Positions 17,809-27,800 of a DNA stretch of 64,000 nt are shown here, one piece after another (position 1 is the stretch's first letter; every line of letters starts with the position of its first letter). The stretch comes from Methanomethylovorans sp041447285 (GTDB taxonomy: Archaea > Halobacteriota > Methanosarcinia > Methanosarcinales > Methanosarcinaceae), in assembly GCF_041447285.1 (NCBI RefSeq), contig NZ_JBGMEB010000010.1, positions 62,001 through 126,000 on the forward strand, read 5' to 3'. Under the pieces are notes generated by a model. The model was not told where the DNA came from. It saw only the letters and a list, made by a program, of their open reading frames with translations, and searched no databases. The translations under genes and the position numbers were made by a program.

Positions 17809-18468
17809 ATGTTGTCGAAAATGCTTCCAGAGTACAGAGAAGAGGCTAAAAAGAGAATCGTTGAAGCAGGACTGGAGGTAATGTGTGAGAAAGGATACTG
17901 TAATACCACAATGGAAGATATCGCCCGTCGCCTTGATGTCAGTAAACCAGCACTTTACCGTTATTTTAAGAATAAGGACGAACTGGTCGTAGAAAGTGCA
18001 AATTACCTGCAGACACAGTATCGCGATATAAAATCTGTCCAGAATTCCGACATATGCCCGATTGATGCATGGATAGAGATCTTTGACCAGATTATGTCAT
18101 CTGACCCCAAAATTCATGCGTTGTATTTCGATATTCTCGGGATGACGGTGCACAAACCAGAAGTCATGATACGATCTGTCGAAGGCATGAAGCACGGTAT
18201 TGACCAGCCGGCCCGTGAAATTACAGAACAGCAAGAGAAAGGACTTATTTCTTCCAGGACAGATCCGCGCACCCTTGCGGTCGCTATCGCGTCATTATTC
18301 AACGGCATGCGGGTTCTTATTCTTCTTGGTGTTGATTGGAATGAAGTCCGTTCCCGATGGATCGAAATAATCCAGGGTCTATTTGGAATAAGTGTAAAAC
18401 ATGCACAATGCCCCATGGATTGTGAGCGATTTAAGGATTGTAATAATAGATTACAGAACACGGAGTAA
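17809..18468 (+). CDS. TetR-family transcriptional regulator (third, unrelated operator)
   Basis: 219 residues from the ATG at 17809, preceded by GAGAGGGTGATC; a TTG nine codons upstream has no such site. The HTH is typical TetR (MEDIARRLDVSKPALYRYFKNKDEL, split here by family convention into helix-turn-helix). The C-terminal domain ends in a cysteine cluster, CPMDCERFKDC, which could bind metal or sense redox state. Divergent from the TIGR00027 methyltransferase gene, with a 22-bp dyad between them. Confidence 0.9.
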   Translation: MLSKMLPEYREEAKKRIVEAGLEVMCEKGYCNTTMEDIARRLDVSKPALYRYFKNKDELVVESANYLQTQYRDIKSVQNSDICPIDAWIEIFDQIMSSDPKIHALYFDILGMTVHKPEVMIRSVEGMKHGIDQPAREITEQQEKGLISSRTDPRTLAVAIASLFNGMRVLILLGVDWNEVRSRWIEIIQGLFGISVKHAQCPMDCERFKDCNNRLQNTE

Positions 18469-18633
18469 TCTGAAATCTCATTCACTTTTCGTGTTTCGAG
18501 ACATCTCAGCAAAAACGGATTCTGTAGAATTCCTAACATATTATAGGTTTTAACCAACATTTTTGGCTCATTTTACTCAGAGTGTAATTTCAGTCAGTAT
18601 TGAAAATTCATCGAATAGAACACTCTTACCTTT

Positions 18634-19302
18634 TTACATCTCCTCCACCCTCAAGATGCTTCCCTCCTCCAGATATGCTATCCTGTCGCATACTTGATGT
18701 AGTAGCTCGATATCATGGGATATGAGCAGGTAGGAAATGCCTTTTTCCTCCTGGATGCGCTGCATGAGCCTCAGGACCTGCGCCTGTACTGACACGTCCA
18801 GCATGGATGTGGGCTCATCGGCTACTATGAGCTGGGGTCCTATGGACAAGATCCTGGCAAGAACTATACGTTGGATCTCACCACCGCTTAGCTGGCTGGG
18901 GTAGCGGTGCAGATGCTCCATGCTAAGACCCACCATATCTGCAAGTTCCCTGGCTTTGTCATGCATCTGCTCTCCATTACATTTGCTGTGTATCTGCAAT
19001 GGTTCGATGATACTGTCCATACCTTTCATGCGAGGGTCTAGGGATGTTTCAGGATGCTGGAATATCATCTGTACTCTGGTACTTGCGACAGAAGAATTTC
19101 TTTTGTTTTCGGATAGAAAATTTACACCACCATATAGGATCTCTCCGCTATCTGGTCTTTCAAGACCGACTATACAGCGCCCTACGGTAGTCTTACCCGA
19201 ACCACTTTTGCCACAGAGGCCGAGGGTTTCACCCGGATAAATAGCAAGGCTCACGTCTTCAAGTACATTCCTGCCATTGAACTTCTTATGCAGGTGCTTC
19301 AC
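18634..19302 (-). CDS. peptide/nickel ABC importer ATP-binding protein (DppF/NikE type)
   Basis: 222 residues with Walker A GKSGSGKT, signature LSGGEIQR, Walker B LIVADEPTSMLD and switch LISHD. It is short because it lacks the C-terminal oligopeptide-type extension. A GTG start at 19302 sits 2 bp beyond the stop of the preceding ATPase gene, so translation is coupled. Last gene of the minus-strand importer operon. Whether the cargo is peptide, nickel or a nickel chelate cannot be told from the ATPase. Confidence 0.9.
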   Translation of the reverse strand: MKHLHKKFNGRNVLEDVSLAIYPGETLGLCGKSGSGKTTVGRCIVGLERPDSGEILYGGVNFLSENKRNSSVASTRVQMIFQHPETSLDPRMKGMDSIIEPLQIHSKCNGEQMHDKARELADMVGLSMEHLHRYPSQLSGGEIQRIVLARILSIGPQLIVADEPTSMLDVSVQAQVLRLMQRIQEEKGISYLLISHDIELLHQVCDRIAYLEEGSILRVEEM

Positions 19303-19304
19303 TT

Positions 19305-20255
19305 CTAATACAGGTGACAGCTGACCAATCCTCCTTCATGAAGTTTTGTGAGGGGGTGTTTCAGGCAGCACACATCTGAACGTGACTCACAACGCTGGTA
19401 GAACAAACAACCCTTCGGCAGATCAATCCTGCTTGGACTATGGCCATCCAGTGGCACGAGACCATTACGTGGAAGAGCCTGCACAAGGCCTCTTGCATAG
19501 GGATGGGATGGAGATTTAACAATTCTCTCAGCTTCGTTGATCTCCATAATCCTCCCGGAATACATAACAGCCACCCTGTCACATACAGCATGTGCAAAAT
19601 CCAGGTCATGAGTGATAATGAGCATGGAACTGCCGTACTGTTGTTTGATGTTCCGGAATAGTTCAATGGCTTTTTCCCTGGCTTCATTGTCAAGTCCCTT
19701 TGTGGGTTCGTCGGCGATCAAAAGCTTCGGATGCATGGAAAGGGAAATAGCTGCAAGCAAACGTTGTTTCATACCACCGGAAAGCTGGTACGGATATTGA
19801 CTGCATACTCTTTCAGGATCACTGAGAAGCAGTTTGCTCATAACGGACATTGCCTTCTGTAAGCCATCTTTCTTTTTTATACCATGCTGTTCAAATATTT
19901 CAGTAACCTGAACGTGATTCTTTAATACAGGGTTCAGGGAAGTAGCAGGGTTCTGAGGCATTAATGATATCATTTTGCCTCGCAGTTCCCCCAGTTCTCT
20001 GGCACCCATGCCAAAAACATCCCGGCCTTCAAACATTATACTGCCCCTTGTCCTGGCATTGGCAGATAACAGACGCAGTACAGCAAGTCCAATCACGGAT
20101 TTACCGGAGCCGGTTTCACCGATTATACCGAATGATTCACCTTCCTTTAGCTGGAAGGATACTCCATCTACGGCTCTTACTGCTCCATTCCTTGTAGAGA
20201 ATTCAACATACAGATCCTTTACTTCAAGTGTATTATTTCTATTATTGCTTTTCAA
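19305..20255 (-). CDS. peptide/nickel ABC importer ATP-binding protein (DppD/NikD type)
   Basis: 316 residues with Walker A GETGSGKS, signature LSGGMKQR, Walker B LLIADEPTKGLD and switch LIITHD. The C-terminal oligopeptide-type extension has cysteines (GCLFYQRCESRSDVCC, then SCHLY), a pattern that binds an Fe-S cluster in some DppD proteins. The gene overlaps the permease gene by 4 bp. Together with the 222-residue partner it makes the usual ATPase heterodimer. Confidence 0.92.
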   Translation of the reverse strand: MKSNNRNNTLEVKDLYVEFSTRNGAVRAVDGVSFQLKEGESFGIIGETGSGKSVIGLAVLRLLSANARTRGSIMFEGRDVFGMGARELGELRGKMISLMPQNPATSLNPVLKNHVQVTEIFEQHGIKKKDGLQKAMSVMSKLLLSDPERVCSQYPYQLSGGMKQRLLAAISLSMHPKLLIADEPTKGLDNEAREKAIELFRNIKQQYGSSMLIITHDLDFAHAVCDRVAVMYSGRIMEINEAERIVKSPSHPYARGLVQALPRNGLVPLDGHSPSRIDLPKGCLFYQRCESRSDVCCLKHPLTKLHEGGLVSCHLY

Positions 20256-21127
20256 TACAGATCGCCTCCCTGATCATGCGGGTCAAGGATATCCCGCATC
20301 CCGTCTCCGAGAATACTGAAGATTACAACGAATAAAGTGATAGCCAGACCCGGAAATATCGTCTGGTAGGGTGCAGTTCTCATGAACTCCTTGCCTGCAC
20401 TAAGCATGGAACCCCATTCCGGAATATCAGCAGGCAATCCCAATCCCAGGAAACTAAGAGCTGCCACTGAGAGAATCACATGTCCAAAATCAATGGTAGC
20501 CAGCACAATTATCGGGGCGATGGCATTTGGAATTATGTGTTTTCTCATGACATGCAGATTGCTGGCACCTAAAAGCTGCGTTGAGAGCACGTACTCCTGT
20601 TCTTTGACCGAAAGCACCTGGCCTCTCATGAGTCTTGCATACGAGGACCATTGCACTAAAGCCAATGAAAGCATGAGATTCATTAATCCTGGACCAAGCA
20701 CCCCCATCATAGCCAGGGCAAAGATAATTCCCGGAAAAGCCAGGAAAACATCAATTGCACGTGAGATTACCTCATCCACCAGTCCGCCATAATAACCCGC
20801 TATACATCCAAGGCTTATGCCGATGATAAGCGAAAGTACTACTACACCAGCTGCAATTGACAGTGATGTAGTAGCTCCGTGCATTATCCTGCTAAGCATA
20901 TCCCTTCCCAGATAATCTGTTCCCAGCAAATGTTCCGATGAAGGAGGTAGGTTCTTGTTCTTAAGATCAATACCATTAGGATCATATGGTGATAATACGG
21001 GGGATGCAATGGCTATGAATACTAAAATGCAAAGCATTGCCATGGATACAAGCATAGACTTGCGTTCAGCTGCTCTGCAAAGTGTTTCATTTTGTAATAT
21101 ACGGGTAATCATTGATCTTTTTTTCAT
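20252..21127 (-). CDS. peptide/nickel ABC importer permease (DppC/NikC type)
   Basis: 291 residues with an N-terminal helix (about 25-45), the conserved LPPSSEHLLGTDYLGRDM-type phrase of DppC permeases, and about five more membrane helices. The coupling EAA-like loop is seen around EYVLSTQLLGASNLHVMRKH. It starts 4 bp after the other permease gene ends. It forms the channel with the product of 21132. Confidence 0.92.
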   Translation of the reverse strand: MKKRSMITRILQNETLCRAAERKSMLVSMAMLCILVFIAIASPVLSPYDPNGIDLKNKNLPPSSEHLLGTDYLGRDMLSRIMHGATTSLSIAAGVVVLSLIIGISLGCIAGYYGGLVDEVISRAIDVFLAFPGIIFALAMMGVLGPGLMNLMLSLALVQWSSYARLMRGQVLSVKEQEYVLSTQLLGASNLHVMRKHIIPNAIAPIIVLATIDFGHVILSVAALSFLGLGLPADIPEWGSMLSAGKEFMRTAPYQTIFPGLAITLFVVIFSILGDGMRDILDPHDQGGDLY

Positions 21128-21131
21128 GAAA

Positions 21132-22076
21132 TCAACCGTACCTTATGCGCGGATCAACATAGGTATAAAGGATATCCACTAGGAAATTCACAAGCAAGAA
21201 CATAGTAACAATCAGAATTATGCAGCCCTGTACCACCGGTAGGTCCCTGGCAGTGATGGAATTCACAAGCAAGCTGCCAATGCCTGGCCATGCAAATACT
21301 TCCTCTATTATCACAGAACCGCCCAGCAGGTGTCCCATCTGGAAACCAAGCACCGTTATTACGGGCAGCATGGCATTTTTCAGGGCGTGGCGAGTGATTA
21401 TAACTCTCATGGGAAGCCCTTTGGCTGTAGCAAACTTGATGTAATCCTGACCAAGGGTTTCAAGCATACTGGTTCTTGTGACCCTAAGGATAGCCGTAGT
21501 AGAGTGAATAGACAATGCCAGTGAGGGCAGCAGAAGGTTCTCGATGCTCCCATACCCTGCAATTGGAATCATTTTAAGTTTCACAGAGAATATTAGCAGC
21601 AACAGCAAACCCACCCAGAATCCTGGCATGGATACGCCAAAAAGGCTTATGAAACGCAATAAGTGATCAGTGAATCTGTTCTCTTTCAGGGCTGAATATA
21701 TACCAAGAGATACACCACAAAGCACTGCTATCAGCATGCTGGTCATGGCGAGAAGGATAGTTGCCGGAAATCGTAGCTCAAGTAGATACAGTACTGGTCG
21801 ATTGTAAACATAAGAGGTTCCCAGGTCACCATGTAGCAAACCTGTTTGCATCCACCTAGTAAATTGCAGATAAAGAGGATCATTGAGATTGTACCGCTCT
21901 GAGATAGTCGCAAGTTCTTCATCACTAACGCTTTCTTCTAGTCCAACAAAAGTGTGTTTGAGTATAATCTCCGGAGTACCGCCCGGTATGACGTTCATCA
22001 GCATGAAAGTCATCATGCAGGCGATAAATACTGACAGGACCATGAAAAGAGTTCTTTTTAAGATATAGCGATACAT
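21132..22076 (-). CDS. peptide/nickel ABC importer permease (DppB/NikB type)
   Basis: 314 residues. The N-terminal helix, the sequence NLNDPLYLQFTRWMQTGLLHGDLG-like block (seen in part) and RTSMLETLGQDYIKFATAKG are hallmarks of the DppB family. It has six predicted helices. First of four closely packed importer genes, set apart from the binding-protein gene by a 117-bp gap with a strong hairpin at 22142-22163. Confidence 0.92.
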   Translation of the reverse strand: MYRYILKRTLFMVLSVFIACMMTFMLMNVIPGGTPEIILKHTFVGLEESVSDEELATISERYNLNDPLYLQFTRWMQTGLLHGDLGTSYVYNRPVLYLLELRFPATILLAMTSMLIAVLCGVSLGIYSALKENRFTDHLLRFISLFGVSMPGFWVGLLLLLIFSVKLKMIPIAGYGSIENLLLPSLALSIHSTTAILRVTRTSMLETLGQDYIKFATAKGLPMRVIITRHALKNAMLPVITVLGFQMGHLLGGSVIIEEVFAWPGIGSLLVNSITARDLPVVQGCIILIVTMFLLVNFLVDILYTYVDPRIRYG

Positions 22077-22141
22077 CTGGCTGCCACAACCTTTTGAATG
22101 GATTTATTTTGGGGATATCAAGATCATAAAAAGGGAAGTGA

Positions 22142-22163
22142 AAGCACCGGACCCCCGGTGCTT
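22142..22163 (-). terminator. hairpin between binding-protein and permease genes
   Basis: AAGCACCGG at 22142-22150 pairs exactly with CCGGTGCTT at 22155-22163 around a 4-nt loop. On the minus strand it follows the binding-protein stop. There is no clear T tract, so partial termination or 3'-end protection of the abundant binding-protein mRNA is more likely than full termination. A comparable hairpin follows the second binding-protein gene at 31508. Confidence 0.6.
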
Positions 22164-22193
22164 ACAATAGATCTCGTCCATTTTGTTTATTTT

Positions 22194-23792
22194 TCATTTC
22201 TCCATGTACATTCCAGCATTTACGCGGTAGTCATGGGCAGTGGGATCAAAGACATAGCCCTTGAGGTTATCGTTCTTCGCGATGGCACAGCCGTAGTATG
22301 CTACTATGATCATCGGCTGCTCTTCATAGACAATGGCTTCTACCTCATTGAACTTCTTGTAGCGGGCATCCAGATCTGTAATATCCCTTGCTTCATCGAT
22401 CAAGGCATCCACTTTGGGGTTAGAATAACCAGGGCCGTTGTCGGGTCCATCAGTGTAATACCAATTGTTTAACACATACTCTGGATCAGGAACCATGGCA
22501 ATGTTAAAGGCTGCCAGATAAAGATCCCAGTTGCCACTTTCTGTATTATCCTCTATTGCACCGTAGTCCATGACTTCAGCAGTTACTTTGATTCCAGCTT
22601 CCTTCAGTTCAGCGGCGATGGTCTCAGCCATAGGTGGCAATCCAGGTCTTTCTGAATACGTCATGAGTTTGAATTCTAAGTCCTTGCCATTCTTGTCACG
22701 GATTCCATCTCCATTGGTATCCACCCATCCGGCTTCTGTGAGCAGTTCTCCTGCCTTATCGAGGTCCTGTTTATAGGGTGTGAGGTTCTTGTTGGCCCAT
22801 ATCATTGTGGGTAGGAATGGACCGGCTGCAGGCTGGCCTACATTGTAAAGCACATGTTCTACTATGTCATCCCTGTCTATGGCATAGGAAATAGCCTGTC
22901 TGACTCTTACATCATCAAGGGGTTGATGTGCCAGGTTCACTGATATCCTGTACACGCGCGGTGTCATGTATTTCTCCACACTTATACCATCCAGGGCATC
23001 GATGCGGTCTGTTTCGCTGTATGGCACGTCCACTGTAAAGTCAACTTCTCCACTTTCAATAGCCATTGCTCTTGTATTTGGATCAGGGATACCTTTGAGT
23101 ATCATCTTGTCAAGACCAACTTCGCCTCCCCACCAGTTCTTGTTTTTCACTACTGTGAGCTCACCGGTCTGTTCATTGAAAGATTCAAATGCGTATGGGC
23201 CTGTGCCTATGGGTTTCACCAGATTGCCCTGTGAATCTACTGATTTGCTGCTTATGATAGCAGTGTTAGGATAGTGCAACACACCGGCAAGTATGGGGTT
23301 CAGTTCAGTTGTTGTTATCTTAATGGTGTAATCATCCACAGCTTCTATGGATGCTATTTTAAGCATGGAATTGACCCTGGGGCTAATATTCATGACCCTT
23401 TCCAGGGAGAACTTGACATCTGCTGCAGTCATCTTGCTGCCATCATGGAAAAGGACATCATTTCTGAGATTGAACTGCCAGGTCTTGTTATCCAGTCGTT
23501 CCCAGGATGTGGCAAGTGCAGGTTTTAGTGAGAAATCTTCATTTGCTCCCACAAGTGTTTCCAAACAGGCTGCTTTTTCACAAAGAACAGTGCCATCCTC
23601 TGCGGGATCAATTGAATCTATAGCCCACATCTCGCCAAGCACAAGAGTGCTTTCGTTCTGCTGTGTGTCTTCAGTGTTGCTTACATTCCCCGTGCTTGCT
23701 GCATCAGAGGAACTGGAGGTGCATCCGGACATCATGACCGAACATACCACCATTAACATCAATATTAAACTCAATACATTCTGCTTTTTCAT
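22194..23792 (-). CDS. peptide/nickel ABC importer substrate-binding lipoprotein (family 5)
   Basis: 532 residues from the ATG at 23790-23792, nine bases after AAAGGGG; the ATG at 23801 sits too close to that site. A signal sequence ends in the lipobox MMSGC, so the protein is lipid-anchored outside the membrane. The body is an SBP_bac_5 fold: WQFNLRNDVLFHDGSKMTAADVKFSLERV and the late AISYAIDRDDIVEHVLYNVGQPA region (quoted only in part here) are its signatures. The ligand may be a peptide, nickel or a nickel complex. The gene follows a methyltransferase gene and precedes the four transporter genes. Confidence 0.9.
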   Translation of the reverse strand: MKKQNVLSLILMLMVVCSVMMSGCTSSSSDAASTGNVSNTEDTQQNESTLVLGEMWAIDSIDPAEDGTVLCEKAACLETLVGANEDFSLKPALATSWERLDNKTWQFNLRNDVLFHDGSKMTAADVKFSLERVMNISPRVNSMLKIASIEAVDDYTIKITTTELNPILAGVLHYPNTAIISSKSVDSQGNLVKPIGTGPYAFESFNEQTGELTVVKNKNWWGGEVGLDKMILKGIPDPNTRAMAIESGEVDFTVDVPYSETDRIDALDGISVEKYMTPRVYRISVNLAHQPLDDVRVRQAISYAIDRDDIVEHVLYNVGQPAAGPFLPTMIWANKNLTPYKQDLDKAGELLTEAGWVDTNGDGIRDKNGKDLEFKLMTYSERPGLPPMAETIAAELKEAGIKVTAEVMDYGAIEDNTESGNWDLYLAAFNIAMVPDPEYVLNNWYYTDGPDNGPGYSNPKVDALIDEARDITDLDARYKKFNEVEAIVYEEQPMIIVAYYGCAIAKNDNLKGYVFDPTAHDYRVNAGMYMEK

Positions 23793-23819
23793 ATCATTCA
23801 TCCCCTTTCATAGTTGAAA

Positions 23820-24581
23820 TTATTTGCAACCGTAGATCAGGTAATAGCCATATTTGTGCCCTACACGCTTGTGCCAGGGCATGTATCGCTTCTGGATATC
23901 GCGGATGTATGTGATATCCTGCGATCTTATGTCTTTAAGGCCTGAATTTTTGAGATAATCTGTGGACCTTTCAAGAGGAGTGCCACCTGCATTGGGAAGT
24001 GCAGCATTGAGTTCATTTGAATAGTATCCTTTCCAGGGATTTTTCCTCTCCATCACCATGACACCGACATTGCTGACAAAACGTCTTAATTTCGTGTCCA
24101 TGGAACCGTCATCCCATAAGCCATCGATGATAATCACCCTGCCTCCTGGCTTTATCACACGCTTCCAGTTGTTTACGGCATCCTGCGGATGTGGAAGGGT
24201 CCAGAGCAGGTGACGATTGATGACTACATCAAAAGATCCTTCATCAAACGGTGGATTCTCAGCATCCCCTACCTTAAAATCGATCTTAAGCCCACGATTT
24301 TTTGCTTTGATTCTTCCTTTTTCCATCATTTTGTCAGAAAGATCAAGCCCTGTGACCTGATGTCCCATGCTTGCCAAAAGAAGACTTATCTCCCCTGTAC
24401 CGCAGCCCACGTCCAAAATTTTCAGTTTCCCTGTGGGAAACACTTTGTTAAAGACTTCTTTCCAGGCTTTTGCTTCTTCAGCACTTTTTACAGCATGCCC
24501 ATGCTGTGTATCATAGGTAGTAGATGAATCATCCCACTTGCTGGTGATTTCTTCTTTGATCTTAGTGTCTGGTGTTACCAT
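23820..24581 (-). CDS. class I SAM methyltransferase heading the ABC importer operon
   Basis: 253 residues with SAM motif I LKILDVGCGTGEISLLL, the motif II acidic end GLDLSDKMM and the motif IV-like FDVVINRHLLWTL, typical of the Methyltransf_11/UbiE group. It ends 28 bp before the binding-protein start and is very likely co-transcribed with the importer. A methyltransferase next to a nickel/peptide importer could modify a metal ligand or the imported compound. That role is inferred only from gene order. Confidence 0.85.
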   Translation of the reverse strand: MVTPDTKIKEEITSKWDDSSTTYDTQHGHAVKSAEEAKAWKEVFNKVFPTGKLKILDVGCGTGEISLLLASMGHQVTGLDLSDKMMEKGRIKAKNRGLKIDFKVGDAENPPFDEGSFDVVINRHLLWTLPHPQDAVNNWKRVIKPGGRVIIIDGLWDDGSMDTKLRRFVSNVGVMVMERKNPWKGYYSNELNAALPNAGGTPLERSTDYLKNSGLKDIRSQDITYIRDIQKRYMPWHKRVGHKYGYYLIYGCK

Positions 24582-24809
24582 GCCAGCATAAAAGACAATA
24601 TAGTATTAATAATTTATTGATTCGTAATAACTCATATTATGATAAATTTTACTCATCTGAGAGAAAACGCTATAAATTAAAAGTAATTATGAAGAATTTA
24701 CTCTAAAAATGATTTAAAACATCATCTACTGGATGATTCTTATTGAATTAAAAGCAAAATTAGATACATTACCTTATCTGATTAGAAGATATTCGGATGA
24801 AAAAGAAAG

Positions 24810-24832
24810 GGAGTGAAAATTGCTTTCACTCC
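24810..24832 (-). terminator. terminator of the LVIVD-repeat gene
   Basis: GGAGTGAAA at 24810-24818 pairs with TTTCACTCC at 24824-24832. Read on the minus strand, the stem follows the stop of the gene at 24855 and runs into CTTTCTTTTTC, a T-rich tail. Confidence 0.65.
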
Positions 24833-24854
24833 AATGGTTTGTTTTTCTCCCCAG

Positions 24855-27800
24855 TTAACCCGTTATAGTTAGTATTGGCTTTTGCTCATCATCAGACCAT
24901 TCTGAACTGTAGAAAGCAATGTAATTTCCACTTTCTGTTTTTGCCTTGAGTAAGAAGCCAGTGTTCGTATACGTACCATTTACATATTCCTGCACAAGTT
25001 GTGTGACATCAAAGTCATAGTATTTGTTATCAGGTACTTTGCTGCCTGCAAATGTAACTGATGCATAGGGTGTAGCACCTTGCGAAACACCATTCATATC
25101 AAACCATTCTCCACCAGCATTTTTCCATGGGACACCAGACATTCTGGACCTCCAGGTAACATACTTTGAATTCCACTCCACTGGTCTGTAAACTTCAACT
25201 ATAGTATCAGAAGTACGGGTAGTTTCTGCTGGATAATACCAGTAGAGAGAAAGTGTAGCCTTTGAGATCGTATCAGTTATCCCGTAACTGCTGAGATCAA
25301 AGAGCATTGCATCCCTGCAGCGATATGCGCTCTTTCCGATATCAAGATAAGTTGTAGTGGAAAGAACACTATTTGGCGATGACTCACGCAATCTGTTGTC
25401 ATACACAGGAGTATAAGAAGCTATGCTAACCGGACCAGTGACAACTACCTGTAGCGTGTCATTAGATTTCTGTCCTCCGGTGTCTGTGACAGTGAGAGTC
25501 ACAGTGTAGGTTCCTGCTGCATCATAAGTTTTTGTAGCTATCACTCCACTAGCTTCAGAAGTAATTCCATCTGATGCATCAAAGTCCCATGAATATGATT
25601 CTATGCCTTTGTCATCAGTGGAAGCATTGCCATTGAAAGTGACGGCTGAACCTGTGGTTGCAGTTTTATCAGCACCAGCATTTGCAACCGGCGGATTGTC
25701 AACTGAATCTGGGGCTGTAGTGATAGTTAGCATTGGCTTTTGCTCATCATTAGGCCAGTCAGAACTGTAGAAGGCAATGTAATTTCCACTCTCTGTCTTT
25801 GCCTTGAGTAAGAAACCAGTGTTTGGATACGTACCATTTACATATTCCTGCACAAGCTGTGTGACATCAAAGTCATAGTATTTGTTATCAGGTGCTGTAT
25901 TGCCTGTAAATGTAACTGATGCATACGGCGTACTACCCTGGCTAACGTTGTTCATATCATACCAGTTTCCACCGGCTGTGCTCCAGAGCACACCAGACAT
26001 CCTGGACCTCCAGGTAACATACTTTGGATTCCATTCCACTGGTCTGTAAATTTCAACTACAGTATCGGAAGTACGTGTCTTACTTTCGGGATAATACCAG
26101 TAAAGCGACAGCTTAGCCTTGGATATTTTGTCCGTCTTATCGTACATGCTAAGATCAAACCACATCACATCCCTGCAGCGATATGAGCTCTTTCCGATAT
26201 CAAGATAAGTTGTGGTAGAAAGAACACTGTTTGGAGATGACTCTCGCAGTCTGTTGTCATATGCAGGTGTGTAAGAAACAGTAGTTTCTGTATCAGTAAC
26301 TGAAGAGGTCTCTACACGAAGAATAGTTAGACCTCTATCCTTATTGGCAACGTATACATAGCCATCTGCTACAGTGACATAGCCGTTAATCTCACTACTA
26401 TCATAAGTACCTGCAAGCTTTGGATAGCTGGGATTGCTAATATCCAGAATAGCAAGGCTATTTTCGCCAACAACATAAGCATAGCTGTCGGATACAGCAA
26501 CATAGGACGCACTGATACTGTCATAGCTACCTGCAAGTTTTGGAGCTGCAGGATTTGTAATGTCTACAATTTCAAGAGCTCCTGCAGCTAGATATGCATA
26601 TTTTCCAGATACTGCGACATCAGATACTGTAGTACCATAACTGCTGACAAGAAGTGGTGAGGATGGATCAGTGATATCCAAAACGGAAAGCTCCAGATCA
26701 TGTGGTACATATGCATAATTACCTGATACTACAACTTTTGACGTATAGTTTTCCGGGCCATAGCTCCCATAGTCACCGATAAATTTTGCTGATGCTGGAT
26801 CACTGATATCCAGGATTGAAAGACCGGGGAAACCTACACCTGTGTATGCATAATTACCTTGCACATCAATACCAACTCCATTATCTGCAAAAATACTGGA
26901 ACTACCAGCGAGTGTTGGTGATGAAGGGGTTGTAACATCTATAATGCTGACAAGAACGGAATCACTTCCTCCGCTTGCTATATATGCATAATTGCCTTGT
27001 ACATCAACTTCGTCCGCTTCATCAATATCATAGTTACCTGTAAAGATTGGTGAAGACGGATTGCTAATATCTGCGATTGTAAGACCGTTCCAGCCCGTGA
27101 TGTATGCATAGTTACCTGCTATACTTGCATCCAATGCCCAGTCTCCATTGTAGTAATTGTTCACATGCACTGGCGATGAGGGATTGCTTGTATCTACTAT
27201 TTCAAGGCCGGAACCTATCAGGTATGTATAATCGCCTGCTACAGCTAAGCCGTTTGTATTATGATCTGTAGTGTAAGTGGTCATAAGATCTGGTGATCCC
27301 GGATCAATGATATCTATAATGGAAAGACCATTATATTCTGTTCCATAGACATAGCCATCTGATACTGCTATACGGGTGTATCCAATTCCACTTTCAGCAA
27401 TATAGTTGCCCACAAGGATTGGTGATGCAGGATCTGTAATGTCTAAAATTACCAAGCCCTTGTAGGCATCGGCTACGTAAGCATAATTATCTTCTATTAC
27501 GACATCAAGTGCGTAAATGTCGTCATTATAAGTGCTTACAAGTTGTGGTGATATTGGATTAGCTATGTCCAATATTATAAGACCACCAGCAGCTACATAC
27601 GCATAATTGCCTGATATGGCAACACTATTTGCATTACCGTTATCAGATGTATCATAATTTCCTGCAAGCTTTGGAGATGACGGATTACTGACATCTATAA
27701 TTTCAAGGTTACCCGGAAACTCATTAGTCACATAGGCATATTTGCCGGATAGAGCAACAGAATAAGCAGGTGTGTCATAAGTACCTGTATAAGTACCCAT

